Part shown: positions 32,275 through 40,588 of the stretch, in pieces
Numbering within the stretch: position 1 is the stretch's first letter
How the letters are laid out: each line of letters opens with the position of its first letter
Assembly (NCBI RefSeq): GCF_002213425.1
Contig: NZ_NJGV01000006.1
Span: forward strand, 186,001 to 250,000
DNA: 64,000 nt
Origin: Herbaspirillum aquaticum
GTDB taxonomy: Bacteria > Pseudomonadota > Gammaproteobacteria > Burkholderiales > Burkholderiaceae_D
Direction of reading: 5' to 3'
Translations under genes and position numbers: made by a program
The notes under the pieces: model-generated
What the model saw: only the letters and a program-made list of their open reading frames with translations
The model's database searches: none
Told to the model about the DNA's origin: nothing

Positions 32275-33441
32275 ATGCCCAGCACTCGTATATCTCGATC
32301 AGAACTGCACGACCTGATTTGGTCTGAGCCAGCGAAGGATGTCGCGCAGCGTCTTGGCATGTCTCCCGAGCAGCTCAAGGCCGCCTGTGAAACGGCCAGG
32401 ATTCCACGTCCAGGTCGGGGGTATTGGAACAGTGTTAATGGCGGCGGGAAACCCAAGAGGGTGCAGTTGCCGGATCGGCTGCTTGGTCAGGCAGAACATG
32501 TCACCCTCGTTGACGAATCGCGAATGGGGTCCGGTGTGCGGCGGCGGATGCTTCTGGAGGAGCCGCCACCGGCTACTCCAAAATTTCAAGAAGGCATGGA
32601 CGTAGTTGAATTGAGAGCGCGTGCGCTAGCAGCGGCCGCCCCATTGCTGAAGACGCTATCCAACAAGCACCACGCGATTTCTAAACTGCTCATAAAAGAT
32701 GAGGAAAATAAGAAGAGATGGAGGGGGCGCGTTTTAGATGCCGATCTCTTCCCTGTCATTTCCTTTACAAAGCGTGGACGTCGCAGGCTGCTGATCTTGA
32801 ATCAACTGCTTCAGGCCCTAGCATACTGCGGAGCCGGAACTGCGAAGACCAAAGGACTTGCTTATGAATGGAGTGTTCGAATTGGGGACGTGTCGGTGGC
32901 GTTCGAACTAAAAGACGTAAATGCACCGATGAACGAGCTGACGCGACGGCGAAAGGAGCGCGATGAGCCAAGTGATCTGGAACTGGTGATAAGTTGCGAG
33001 CCGACGGTTGGAATCAAGACAGAATGGTGCGATTCGGCATCCAGACCGATCGAGGCACAGATGAGGGAAATCGTGGCGGGATTCCTAATCATCGCTGAAT
33101 TTTCCTATAGGAGTGACGAAATTGATCGGGTTGAGCGGCTTCGGCAAGAGAAGGCTGAATTGGAGGCTGAGATTCAGCGCCATAAACAGGAGCGCCTACA
33201 GGAGCAGCTCGATGGCTGGAAGAATGCCGAGGAGGAGCGGAGAGGCGATCTCCTGATGGAGGTTGAAGAGTGGAAAAAAGCACAGGAGATCAGGGCGTTT
33301 ATTGACGCCAGGCTGCTGGCCGCCAAGGATGGCACCCCGGAAGATAGGGATCTGGCAGAGCGATGGGCAAGCTGGGCGATGTCAATAGCGGCCGCGATCG
33401 ATCCAATCACAAAGGACCGGGCTGACGAAAATGATCAGTGA
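32275..33441 (+). CDS. Accessory prophage protein with N-terminal HTH-like module and coiled coil, 388 aa
   Basis: The N-terminus (SRSELHDLIWSEPAKDVAQR, then ETARIPRPGRGYWNSVNGG) matches a recurrent module of mobile-element proteins with LxxxVWSxPxxxLAxxxG and IPxPxRGYW. A mixed alpha/beta middle follows (residues 110-265), then a long charged coiled coil (about 275-345, EKAELEAEIQRHKQERLQEQ). AAGGGA precedes the ATG. It lies after the late terminator, with lower GC than the virion genes, so it looks like an independently expressed moron. Function unknown; lysogenic-conversion or anti-phage roles are possible but unproven. Confidence 0.6.
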   Translation: MPSTRISRSELHDLIWSEPAKDVAQRLGMSPEQLKAACETARIPRPGRGYWNSVNGGGKPKRVQLPDRLLGQAEHVTLVDESRMGSGVRRRMLLEEPPPATPKFQEGMDVVELRARALAAAAPLLKTLSNKHHAISKLLIKDEENKKRWRGRVLDADLFPVISFTKRGRRRLLILNQLLQALAYCGAGTAKTKGLAYEWSVRIGDVSVAFELKDVNAPMNELTRRRKERDEPSDLELVISCEPTVGIKTEWCDSASRPIEAQMREIVAGFLIIAEFSYRSDEIDRVERLRQEKAELEAEIQRHKQERLQEQLDGWKNAEEERRGDLLMEVEEWKKAQEIRAFIDARLLAAKDGTPEDRDLAERWASWAMSIAAAIDPITKDRADENDQ

Positions 33442-33661
33442 GTATCTGACTGCGGCGGAGCTGTCCTCACTCATCGGTTGCCGGCCGAACAGCTTCTCGT
33501 GCATGAAGCGCTGGCTCACGAAAAACGAGTGGCCATATGTGGAGAACATCCGTGGCTTCCCTCAGGTATGGCGGCGATACCACGATGCGCGGATGTCGGG
33601 AGAAAACCAGCTTGTGGAAAAGCCGCTCAGGATAGAGCCTGATTTTGCGGCACTACGATGA
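33431..33661 (+). CDS. DUF4224-like small phage protein, 76 aa
   Basis: The sequence EYLTAAELSSLIGCRPNSFS, then CMKRWLTKNEWPYVENIRGF resembles the DUF4224/winged-helix small proteins often found beside phage integrases. It overlaps the 388-aa gene by 11 bases. On the circular phage genome it would lie next to attP and the presumed integrase, fitting a recombination or excision accessory role (inference). Confidence 0.6.
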   Translation: MISEYLTAAELSSLIGCRPNSFSCMKRWLTKNEWPYVENIRGFPQVWRRYHDARMSGENQLVEKPLRIEPDFAALR

Positions 33662-33687
33662 TCCTGATGTACGATCTTTCCGTCGGA

Positions 33688-33900
33688 TTACTTCGCTTTC
33701 TCCAAATTCATTTTGAATTCTCTCTTGGGAGTGCTTGGAGGTTTTTCCGAAAAAAGCTGGTGGATCGTCTCCTTCAGTACGAGCGTCTTGCCATCTGCCC
33801 GCACGCGAAACGTGATCCCCATTTGATTTAGTGCTTTTTGTTGAGAGCTGGCGCGCTGCTTGCCCGTCAGCTCAAAAAGCTCTTCATCATTCAGAAACAT
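33688..33900 (-). CDS. DUF4224 family protein, 70 aa
   Basis: MFLNDEELFELTGKQRASSQ then QKALNQMGITFRVRADGKTL is the standard DUF4224 pattern: a start with F-L-x-x-E-E-L-x-x-L-T-G and a basic helix. Such proteins are usually encoded by the gene beside a tyrosine integrase. Here it is convergent to the 76-aa gene and near attR. The function is probably DNA binding at att sites; not shown. Confidence 0.72.
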   Translation of the reverse strand: MFLNDEELFELTGKQRASSQQKALNQMGITFRVRADGKTLVLKETIHQLFSEKPPSTPKREFKMNLEKAK

Positions 33901-33924
33901 TCATACTCCAGAGTTATACTAGGG

Positions 33925-34161
33925 TCAGTCCTTCATGGCACGCTGAAAGCCCTGTTCTGCTGTTGGGTTGAAGCCAATTTCTGTCATTCCTTCGATATCG
34001 CTTTCCACAAGGTCTTCCTCCACTTCGACCCCAAAGCCCGGGAGTGGGCGAGCGCCAGGAATCATTGCGATAGCAGCCGTCGTTGCCCATCGTCTGGATC
34101 GAATAAACTGATCTGACGTGATGTCATAGCACTCGAATTGATAGACCATTAACTTTGCCAT
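33925..34161 (-). CDS. Hypothetical prophage protein, 78 aa
   Basis: The acidic protein MAKLMVYQFECYDITSDQFI, then MIPGARPLPGFGVEVEEDLV has an N-terminal beta strand pair resembling small phage proteins with Y-x-F-x-x-Y-D patterns. It belongs to a leftward trio at the right end of the prophage that may be expressed in the lysogen. No function recognised. Confidence 0.5.
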   Translation of the reverse strand: MAKLMVYQFECYDITSDQFIRSRRWATTAAIAMIPGARPLPGFGVEVEEDLVESDIEGMTEIGFNPTAEQGFQRAMKD

Positions 34162-34191
34162 TGCCGTTCCCTCAAAATTAATTTGGCAGCA

Positions 34192-34602
34192 CTATTTCTT
34201 CAAAGCATTGATGTAGCGCTCGCAGCCACCCAGATTTCCGTCGTAGCCATAGTCGATAATGACATCTTTGGGACTGACCACCAAGGTGAGCGTGCATTGG
34301 TAACTAACCGGGACCATGGCACTACCATAGGTCGTTGCGGTGTAGGGACGATACCCAAGACCGGTGCCCACAGACCCCGTGGTGGTGGTCTGTGTCGGCA
34401 TGGATATAACTCCCTGACTGCTGCTGCCCCAGCGATAAAGTTTTCGGCCTGCGATGGTCTGCTCGGTATTCGGGTATCCGATCTTTTCAATGGCCGCAGT
34501 AATGGGTTTGCCAACCAGAGCGGTCAGCCCTTCATCAAGCTGCCCCCAGGTGGCGCAGCCCGTCAGACCGAGCATGGCGATTACTGAAATTGTCTTTTTC
34601 AT
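34192..34602 (-). CDS. Prophage-encoded lipoprotein, 136 aa
   Basis: An N-terminal signal with lipobox (MKKTISVIAMLGLTGCATWG, Cys16) precedes a mature part reading TALVGKPITAAIEKIGYPNT then GRKLYRWGSSSQGVISM, like small host lipoproteins whose G-x-P-x-x-x-x-x-x-x-G-x-P repeat resembles the SmpA/BamE-like pattern. Two Cys (SYQC and GGC) may form a disulfide. As a lysogen-expressed lipoprotein at the phage end it could alter phage adsorption or the envelope, which is inference. Confidence 0.6.
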   Translation of the reverse strand: MKKTISVIAMLGLTGCATWGQLDEGLTALVGKPITAAIEKIGYPNTEQTIAGRKLYRWGSSSQGVISMPTQTTTTGSVGTGLGYRPYTATTYGSAMVPVSYQCTLTLVVSPKDVIIDYGYDGNLGGCERYINALKK

Positions 34603-34750
34603 CTGGCTCCCCGAGAACTTTTATGAAATTTACGCCAGCCTGACAGCAGAAGCTGAGCGAGTAAAGGAAAGGCATTATTCCGGATGCACAAGCGTTGCGC
34701 GCTGTGACCAAAACCTGCCCAAAGTAGGGGCGAATCGGGCAAAATAGGCG
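34603..34750. other. Non-coding segment before att
   Basis: I see no supported gene here. A short repeated pattern (AAAGTAGGGGCGAATCGGGC then AAAATAGGCGGGAAAG) is visible near 34720-34755, possibly part of integrase arm-binding sites. Confidence 0.3.
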
Positions 34751-34813
34751 GGAAAGTGCAGCCGGTCTATGGGATGGCTTCCGCTGCAGGCCGTTGATTT
34801 GACTGCACTTTCC
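34751..34813. repeat. Inverted repeat next to attR
   Basis: GGAAAGTGCAG at 34751-34761 and its perfect reverse complement CTGCACTTTCC at 34803-34813 flank 41 bases. The location next to the presumed crossover suggests arm-type integrase/excisionase sites or a phage-end terminator. Confidence 0.5.
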
Positions 34814-34840
34814 TTGTTCGTCTATTTGCAGTCTGAAAGT

Positions 34841-34885
34841 CTCATAATCCGTTGGTGCCGTGTTCGACTCACGGGGGGGCCACCA
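34841..34885 (+). other. attR: 3' fragment of a CAT-anticodon tRNA gene
   Basis: The segment starts at the anticodon loop CTCATAA, continues with half of the anticodon stem (TCCGT), a perfect T-arm (CCGTG-TTCGACT-CACGG), the acceptor strand GGGGGCC and ACCA. The bases just upstream (CTGAAAGT) do not pair with TCCGT and no 5' GGCCCCC is present, so only the 3' half of the tRNA remains. This is the duplicated 3' end expected after phage integration into a tRNA; the intact gene should lie at attL, left of the window. Confidence 0.78.
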
Positions 34886-34892
34886 GTATCAG

Positions 34893-34928
34893 AGCGGCTT
34901 AGCGCCAAATTGCGCTAAGCCGCTTTTT
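34893..34928 (+). terminator. tRNA-gene terminator of the host
   Basis: AGCGGCTTAGCGC and GCGCTAAGCCGCT form a perfect 13-bp stem around a 6-base loop, followed by a T-run. It is immediately downstream of the tRNA fragment. Confidence 0.82.
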
Positions 34929-35158
34929 CATATGCTGGGGGATTTTTTGCCCATTCTGACAAAACGGCTTTGGGTAAATGGAGGGTTTGTTCGACGGCTG
35001 GTCATTACGCCTGTAGCAACTGGCCAGTCTGGGAATCATCCCTAAGTACTTCGCAAGATGTATATCTACAAGCCGGTGCCTAGAGCGCGAGGTGCAGCGC
35101 AATGTCGAACTGATGTGGCTGTCGGGGATGACTTGAGCACTACAGTGCTTGTTGGTTT
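34929..35158. other. Non-coding region between attR and the amidase operon
   Basis: Only short frames without ribosome sites are seen. I find no supported gene or RNA here. Confidence 0.4.
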
Positions 35159-35181
35159 AAAAAAGCGGCTGTTAGAGCCGC
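35159..35181 (-). terminator. Terminator of the MFS-amidase operon
   Basis: On the minus strand GCGGCT-CTAAC-AGCCGC is followed by TTTTTT (35164-35159). It lies about 55 bases after the amidase stop. Confidence 0.75.
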
Positions 35182-35236
35182 CAAGAAGGCTGAGAATGAA
35201 TTCAAACGACTCAACCAGAAATCCGACATTTATTGG

Positions 35237-36679
35237 TTAAATGCCCCTTGCGACTGCCAACGGTGCTTGGGAAGCCCAAGGTCGCAAGCCTTCTAGTGCA
35301 TGCGCCAATTGCAAAACACCGAGGTCATCTCGGGCTGGACCAATGATTTGCATCCCCATAGGAAGACCATTAGTCCCAAAACCGACGGGTACACTCATAG
35401 CAGGTAATCCAGCCAGCGTCGGGCCAATGACCACCTCCATCCAGCGATGGTAGGTATCCATTTCCCGGCCAGCTACCTTTCGTGGCCACTTCGTCGCCGT
35501 GTCGAACGGAAACATCTGTGCACTGGGCAGGAGCAGGTAATCATATTGCTCGAAGAGCTTGTGAATCGCACGGTACCAATCGCTGCGCGCCGCTGACGCG
35601 CGGAAAATATCGGCGGCCGTCAAATGTAGCCCGGACTCCACTTCCCATTGCGCCTCTGGCTTGAGCAAGCCGCGCTGCGCCGGGTCGGCAAAGCAGGCGC
35701 CCAGGTTTCCGCCCACCAGCCAGTGCCGGTGAACGAGCCAAGTCTCCCAGAGCTTTTCCATCGGATAGTCAGGTTGGCATTGCTCTACCTTACAGCCAAG
35801 GTCCGTAAAGTCCGATAGCGCTGCCTCGCACAGCGCCATCACGTCCTCTTCTATCGGCAAGTAACCATCGTAGTTCCCGAGCCAGCCAATTCTTGCACCC
35901 TTAAAATCGCGTTCGAGTTGCCCGGCATCTCCCGTCACATCCGTGTCGCCGGACATGGGACAGTGGTGGTCATAGCCTGCTTGCGTAGCGAAAAGCCGTG
36001 CGACGTCGGCCACGGTTCGTCCCATCGGACCTTCTGTACTCAATTGCTGCAGGAAAAGTTCTCCTCCTGCGCCGTAAGGGACACGGCCCTGCGTCGGCCT
36101 GAAGCCATAGACGTTGTTGAAAGCCGCAGGATTTCTCAAGGAGCCCATCATGTCGCTGCCGTCCGCCACTGGCAACATCCGCATCGCTAGCGCCGCGCCG
36201 GCACCACCGCTGCTCCCGCCAGCAATGCGCGAGGTGTCATAAGCATTCCTGGTCACTCCAAACACCGGGTTGTAGCTGTTCGAGCCCAGTCCGAATTCGG
36301 AGACGTTGGTCTTGCCAATGAAAATTGCACCCGCTTCACGAACCCGCGCTACACAAATTGCATCGTTCAGGTCCGGCTTCAACGAGGACAGCGGAGAGCC
36401 TTTGCTGGTAGGTATCCCTCTGCATGAAGCAAGGTCCTTGGGCGCCTGGGGCATCCCGTGCATCCAACCCAGATACATGCCTTGCGCAAGCAACTGGTCA
36501 GCGCGCTTCGCTTCGCCGAGCAGCTCCTCTGCCGGACGAAGCGAAACGATAGCGTTGACAAGCGGATTGATCTTCTCGATATGGTCCAGATACGCCTGCA
36601 TCACTTCACGGCAAGAAATTTCCTTGCTACGAATGGAAGCGGACAACGCTAGTGCATCCAGCGTGACAAGTTGATCCAT
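35237..36679 (-). CDS. Amidase, amidase-signature family
   Basis: The start MDQLVTLDALALSASIRSKE has AAAGGAG nine bases upstream; an in-frame GTG at 36724 overlaps the MFS stop and is an alternative. The Ser-cisSer-Lys triad is visible: Lys in APKDLA, the GGSSGGAGAALAMRM segment with cis-Ser, and the nucleophile in ADGSDMMGSLRNPAAFNNVYG-type context. Length of 480 residues is usual. It hydrolyses an amide to acid and ammonia or amine. It is in an operon with the transporter, suggesting that the imported compound is its substrate, which cannot be named from sequence. Confidence 0.87.
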   Translation of the reverse strand: MDQLVTLDALALSASIRSKEISCREVMQAYLDHIEKINPLVNAIVSLRPAEELLGEAKRADQLLAQGMYLGWMHGMPQAPKDLASCRGIPTSKGSPLSSLKPDLNDAICVARVREAGAIFIGKTNVSEFGLGSNSYNPVFGVTRNAYDTSRIAGGSSGGAGAALAMRMLPVADGSDMMGSLRNPAAFNNVYGFRPTQGRVPYGAGGELFLQQLSTEGPMGRTVADVARLFATQAGYDHHCPMSGDTDVTGDAGQLERDFKGARIGWLGNYDGYLPIEEDVMALCEAALSDFTDLGCKVEQCQPDYPMEKLWETWLVHRHWLVGGNLGACFADPAQRGLLKPEAQWEVESGLHLTAADIFRASAARSDWYRAIHKLFEQYDYLLLPSAQMFPFDTATKWPRKVAGREMDTYHRWMEVVIGPTLAGLPAMSVPVGFGTNGLPMGMQIIGPARDDLGVLQLAHALEGLRPWASQAPLAVARGI

Positions 36680-36720
36680 CTTTTCTGCTCCTTTAATTGC
36701 TTGCGCACGCACAGCTTCTG

Positions 36721-38034
36721 TCACTTGGCCTCTCCAATGCCAGCGAAGACTTCCGTCGTCCGGCTCTTCGCTGCCGGGCTCGGGTCACGCATCGCCCAGG
36801 CTGCCGCAACACCGATACAGGCTGCGAAGAGCACGTACCAGGCCGGCGCTACCGGCGAACCCGAGGTCTTGGTGAGCCATGTCACGATGAACGGAGCAAA
36901 GCCACCGAAGAGCATCACCGCTAGATTGTAGGCGACTGCAAGACCCGTGGAGCGTACACGCGTGGGGAATTGCTCAGACAAAGCGGTGGGCATCGGGCCG
37001 TAATTTGCGCCGATTATGATGCACAGGAGCACTTGCATCACCAGTAGACGCGGCAGACTGGGCGCTGCGGAGACCCAGACGAACAATGGGTACACCATCA
37101 CTAGGAATGTCAGCGCGCTATAGAGCAGAACGGCTCGGCGGCCAATGCGATCCGAGAGTGCGCCGGCAAGCGGAATGACGACTGTGAGCAGCGCCACCGC
37201 AATCATCTGGACCATGAACGCCTGGTCCAGAGGCAGTCCTAGTTGCTTGTTGGCGAACGTAGGCATGTTCACGAGAACGACGTAGAAGGCCACCGTGCCG
37301 TTGATGACTTGTCCCATCGACACCAGCACGCCGCGCATATTTGTCTTCACCACATCGAGCAGCTTGATGGGCACCGCATCGGGCTTGTTGGCGCTGGCCA
37401 TGAAGTCCTCTGTCTCATGCATGTGGCGACGGATCCAGAGACCGACCGGGCCGATGAGCAGGCCGATCACGAATGGCAGACGCCATCCCCAGCTGTCCAG
37501 TGCCTGTGGCGACAGATTGCGTGTCACCAGGGCGCCCATGCCGGCACCGCAGAACACCGCCAGGCACTGGCCGACCAACTGCCACGAGCCGTACAGGCCA
37601 CGCTTGTCGGCGGGTGCACTCTCGACCAGAAATGCGGTCGAACTGGAATATTCACCGCCGGTGGCGAAACCCTGCAGCATGCGCGCGACCACGATCATGA
37701 TGGGCGCGGCGATGCCGATGGTCGCGTAGGTGGGTGCGAAGGCAATGAGGGCGATGGCCAGCGTCATCAGCACGATGATTACCTGCATCGCAGCCTTTCG
37801 ACCTTTGCGGTCGGCGTAGAGGCCGAGCAGGATGCCACCCACCGGGCGCATGAAGAATCCGATACCGAAGGTCGCCAGGGCGACCAGCAAGGAGGTGTAT
37901 TCGTTGTCGGCCGGGAAGAACAGTCTGGCGATAATGGCCGAGAAAAAACCATAGACGATGAAGTCGTACCATTCGAGGGCATTGCCGACGATCGCGGCAA
38001 TGACCTGGCGTTGTTTACTGAGTTGTGGTTGCAC
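36721..38034 (-). CDS. MFS metabolite:H+ symporter (MHS family)
   Basis: The 437-residue protein has 12 predicted membrane segments and the MHS signatures GNALEWYDFIVYGFF near the N-terminus and GLYADRKGRKAAM (motif A) after TM2, plus ARMLQGFATGGEYSSSTAFL. Relatives transport carboxylates, betaines and alpha-ketoglutarate. The start is GTG with AGGGA upstream. It precedes the amidase gene in one operon. The substrate is not evident but is probably a polar amide, amino-acid derivative or organic acid. Confidence 0.87.
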   Translation of the reverse strand: MQPQLSKQRQVIAAIVGNALEWYDFIVYGFFSAIIARLFFPADNEYTSLLVALATFGIGFFMRPVGGILLGLYADRKGRKAAMQVIIVLMTLAIALIAFAPTYATIGIAAPIMIVVARMLQGFATGGEYSSSTAFLVESAPADKRGLYGSWQLVGQCLAVFCGAGMGALVTRNLSPQALDSWGWRLPFVIGLLIGPVGLWIRRHMHETEDFMASANKPDAVPIKLLDVVKTNMRGVLVSMGQVINGTVAFYVVLVNMPTFANKQLGLPLDQAFMVQMIAVALLTVVIPLAGALSDRIGRRAVLLYSALTFLVMVYPLFVWVSAAPSLPRLLVMQVLLCIIIGANYGPMPTALSEQFPTRVRSTGLAVAYNLAVMLFGGFAPFIVTWLTKTSGSPVAPAWYVLFAACIGVAAAWAMRDPSPAAKSRTTEVFAGIGEAK

Positions 38035-38187
38035 GGTAGGTCCCTATCAATGGGTTGGCGAGAGCTGCTGACTCGCGAACTGGCGACGGAACAAGTCAAG
38101 CTTCCGCCTTATCGCCTTGGTATCTTGCCGCCTCAACCCGGTTTTCCGTTTGACCCGGAAACACAGCTTCTTGATAGTCAACGACAA

Positions 38188-38213
38188 TAAAAAAGCGGCC
38201 TCCAAGGAGGCCG
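38188..38213 (-). terminator. Terminator of the AraC-type regulator gene
   Basis: CGGCCTCC-AA-GGAGGCCG is an 8-bp perfect stem; on the minus strand a C and six T residues follow. It lies 28 bases after the regulator stop. Confidence 0.75.
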
Positions 38214-38241
38214 TCGCCCAGCCCGCTGCCGGCTGGCCATC

Positions 38242-39303
38242 TCACTGAACGCGCGGGCGCGCGGCGAGATGCTGGCGCCGCCATTCCGTTGGAGAAATGC
38301 CGTGCCAACGCTGAAAGGCCCGTGAGAATGCGCTGATCTCCGAGTAGCCCAATAGGAAGGAGAGTTCGGAAATCTGCAGGGCAGGGTCCTTCAGATACGC
38401 TAGCGCCATATTCTTGCGGACATCCAGCAGAACTTCCTGATAGGTCAGCCCGGCGGTGCGCAATCTGCGTTGCAGTGTCCAGTTCGCCATGCCCAGTGCG
38501 TTTGCGATTTCATCGAGGGTCGGCTCGCTGTCATCGAGCCGCTGCTGGATTGCAGCGCGCACCTTATCCACCAATGTGTCAGCGATCGAAGCGGCCAGCC
38601 CGAGCTGACGGAGGTTGTTGCGCATCAGGCTGTGGAGATGCGCATCCGCCCCGGGCATCGGCGCATTGAGGTCATTTCCGCGAAGCACGATGGCATTGGT
38701 TGCCTGAGAGAACTGGATCGGAGCACCAAAAATGTGCTCGTGCTCCTCGTCACCGTGCAATGCACCATGTTCAAAATGAATTTCCAATGGCGACCATTGC
38801 TGGCCCAAGGCCTGTCTCAGGACATTGAAGAACATCCCAATGGACAATTCGGCGTCCTGGCGGCGCTGCGTAATGAGGGGGTCAGTGATGCGGTATTCAA
38901 CGTAGGCAAGACCATCGACCTGGGTAACACCCAGATGAGAACGCTGCTGATGATGATGGAACATCGCACCCATGTTGCGCAGAGCCTCGCCTACCGTGGG
39001 AGAGGTCAACCCGAGATAGCCCAGCATACCGAGCCCTGCAGGCATGAACTGTTGACCAAAGCGCAAGCCGAAGTGCTCATTTTGCGTCTGGCGTGCGGCT
39101 TGCTCCATCGCGTTGCAATAGATGTCGAGGCTCAAGGTCGCGGTCGGCTGCTCGATGGCATTGCAGTCGGCGCCCGCGGCTCCGAGGATGCGTTCAGGGT
39201 CGCCGCCTTCGCTCTGGATGAATTCAAGCAGGCCCGTTGCCGCCGCAGAAAGGATGCACGACTGGCGGTCGGTAGCGGGAGATACGCGCGGCGCACTGGG
39301 CAT
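38242..39303 (-). CDS. AraC-family transcriptional regulator
   Basis: The C-terminal 100 residues contain two helix-turn-helix units (TLDEIANALGMANWTLQRRL and ISELSFLLGYSEISAFSRAF with RWHGISPTEWR), the AraC/XylS signature. The N-terminal domain (residues 30-210) is of the OruR/ArgR-like ligand-binding type (HFGLRFGQQFMPAGLGMLGY). GGAG lies seven bases upstream. The gene stands between the amidase operon and the kinase gene, so it probably controls one or both in response to the substrate. Confidence 0.85.
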   Translation of the reverse strand: MPSAPRVSPATDRQSCILSAAATGLLEFIQSEGGDPERILGAAGADCNAIEQPTATLSLDIYCNAMEQAARQTQNEHFGLRFGQQFMPAGLGMLGYLGLTSPTVGEALRNMGAMFHHHQQRSHLGVTQVDGLAYVEYRITDPLITQRRQDAELSIGMFFNVLRQALGQQWSPLEIHFEHGALHGDEEHEHIFGAPIQFSQATNAIVLRGNDLNAPMPGADAHLHSLMRNNLRQLGLAASIADTLVDKVRAAIQQRLDDSEPTLDEIANALGMANWTLQRRLRTAGLTYQEVLLDVRKNMALAYLKDPALQISELSFLLGYSEISAFSRAFQRWHGISPTEWRRQHLAARPRVQ

Positions 39304-39362
39304 GGTCGGACTCCATTTTCATGGTAAATAATTTCTCGACCGTGCTAGCAATTTTCAGACCA

Positions 39363-40364
39363 TTAGCCCATTTGGTGCAGATAGTCCGTTGCCAACTCGG
39401 CAGTGTCTGCCACCCAGCGCTCACCGAGGCTTTGTGCCAATTCGGTTTCACTGTGCGATGCCATCCAGGCCAGCAGTTGCAAGCGGCGCTGCATAAGGAA
39501 GGTCGGGAATTCCTCAATGTCGGCTTGTGTCAGTGCACCATGGCGCGCATAACCATCAGCCCAGTGCAGCATGAGCTCGCGGCGGTCGGGGCGATGTTCT
39601 ATGAAGCTCAGCGCCGTCGCCATATCATGCAAGAACCAGCCGATGCCGCAGTCATCGAAGTCGATGATAGTGGTGCGATCCCCCTTGATCAGGAGATTCG
39701 CGAGACGCAGGTCAGCGTGAATCAGCCCGTACTTATCCGGCGACATCCCGAACGACTCCAGGCGCAAGCTCATCAAATCTCGCGCTCGCTCGAGCACGTT
39801 CACCTGTTCTCTGCCGAGCCAGGGAGCGTCTCGCCAGCGGCCCCAGCGGCCGCTCTCGCCCACGGTATCGTCGAGACTCCAGGTATGGCGTTCGAAGTAG
39901 CCGGGGCGTTGCCACTGGCGTGACTGCCGATGCATTCTCGCGCTCAATTCGCCCAATTTTTGCAGGGACGGAGGCAGGTTCCCCTCGTCTGGAAAGTCGC
40001 CGTCCACCCATGCGAATGTGGCGATCATCCTCTTGCCGGCAGCGGCTGTTTCCACCTCGATCAACGACTCACTATCCAGCGTGCGCAGTGGCTGTGGTGT
40101 AGCGATGCCGGCTTCGTTCAATGCCGTCATCCAATCCAGTTCCGACTGGATCGCATTGGCGGTCTGATAGTTGGCGCGATGCACGCGCATCACCGCGCGC
40201 CACCCGGTCTTCGGATTGTCGAGCCGGAACACCGTATTCTCCGAATGGCTCAGCAGTGCGACCTGCACATTGGATGAGAATCCATATCTCGGAAGCGCAG
40301 AGCGAGCCATTTCTTGAAGAGCCGCGATGTAGGAAAGATGGGATTCAGTAGTTGCAAGGGTCAT
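39363..40364 (-). CDS. APH-family small-molecule kinase, candidate amino-alcohol (hydroxylysine) kinase
   Basis: With the start MTLATTESHLSYIAALQEMA (GGAG nine bases upstream) the protein has 333 residues. The catalytic loop is HADLRLAN (His216, Asp218, Asn223) and the metal motif is IDFDDCG (Asp235/Asp237), as in APH/choline kinase and hydroxylysine kinase relatives. It diverges from the class III PLP enzyme at 40589. In animals and many bacteria a similar kinase is paired with a phospho-lyase of that class, acting on 5-hydroxylysine or ethanolamine. The substrate is therefore likely an amino alcohol; which one is not settled by the sequence. Confidence 0.75.
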   Translation of the reverse strand: MTLATTESHLSYIAALQEMARSALPRYGFSSNVQVALLSHSENTVFRLDNPKTGWRAVMRVHRANYQTANAIQSELDWMTALNEAGIATPQPLRTLDSESLIEVETAAAGKRMIATFAWVDGDFPDEGNLPPSLQKLGELSARMHRQSRQWQRPGYFERHTWSLDDTVGESGRWGRWRDAPWLGREQVNVLERARDLMSLRLESFGMSPDKYGLIHADLRLANLLIKGDRTTIIDFDDCGIGWFLHDMATALSFIEHRPDRRELMLHWADGYARHGALTQADIEEFPTFLMQRRLQLLAWMASHSETELAQSLGERWVADTAELATDYLHQMG

Positions 40365-40588
40365 GAAAGAGGCTCCGAATAGCGTTGCCCACATCTTCAC
40401 GCCAGCAGCCATGAGTTCGTTTGACATCGCAACACAAATCGTTGACCGTGGATATCAAGCTGTACGCAGCCCATACGGCGCCCCGGCAGAGCGTCTTCTT
40501 CTATCAAGGAAATGTCGTCGGTGGTCAAGACAGACTGGCATCTTCGCGAGCACCATTCCCGTGTCGAATTACTTGTACTGGAGAGACC

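Larger units (their letters stand above)
1..34885. mobile_element. Prophage, temperate BPP-1/BcepC6B-like podovirus (left end outside window)
   Basis: Early control genes, replication genes, a full podoviral virion set (portal, scaffold, capsid, tail tubular A and B, internal virion proteins, terminases, fibres) and a lysis cassette lie in one colinear block. It ends at a 45-bp tRNA 3' fragment at 34841-34885, read as attR. The leftward early operon is cut by the window start, so the integrase and attL are inferred to lie to the left. The Bbp19-type protein and the Mtd-like fibre N-terminus point to relatives of Bordetella phage BPP-1, but no reverse transcriptase or template/variable repeat pair was recognised. 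All virion genes appear intact, so the prophage may be functional. Confidence 0.93.

Noticed and set aside
34803-34885. Complete functional tRNA gene
   Set aside because: The 5' acceptor strand GGCCCCC and D-arm are missing and the 5' anticodon stem does not pair; only the 3' fragment is present.
35058-35240. 60-codon frame between attR and the amidase operon
   Set aside because: No ribosome site, no recognisable motif, and it runs across the operon terminator.
36724-36724. GTG at 36724 as amidase start with GTGA overlap to the MFS gene
   Set aside because: Possible, but the ATG at 36679 has AAAGGAG at good spacing and matches family N-termini.
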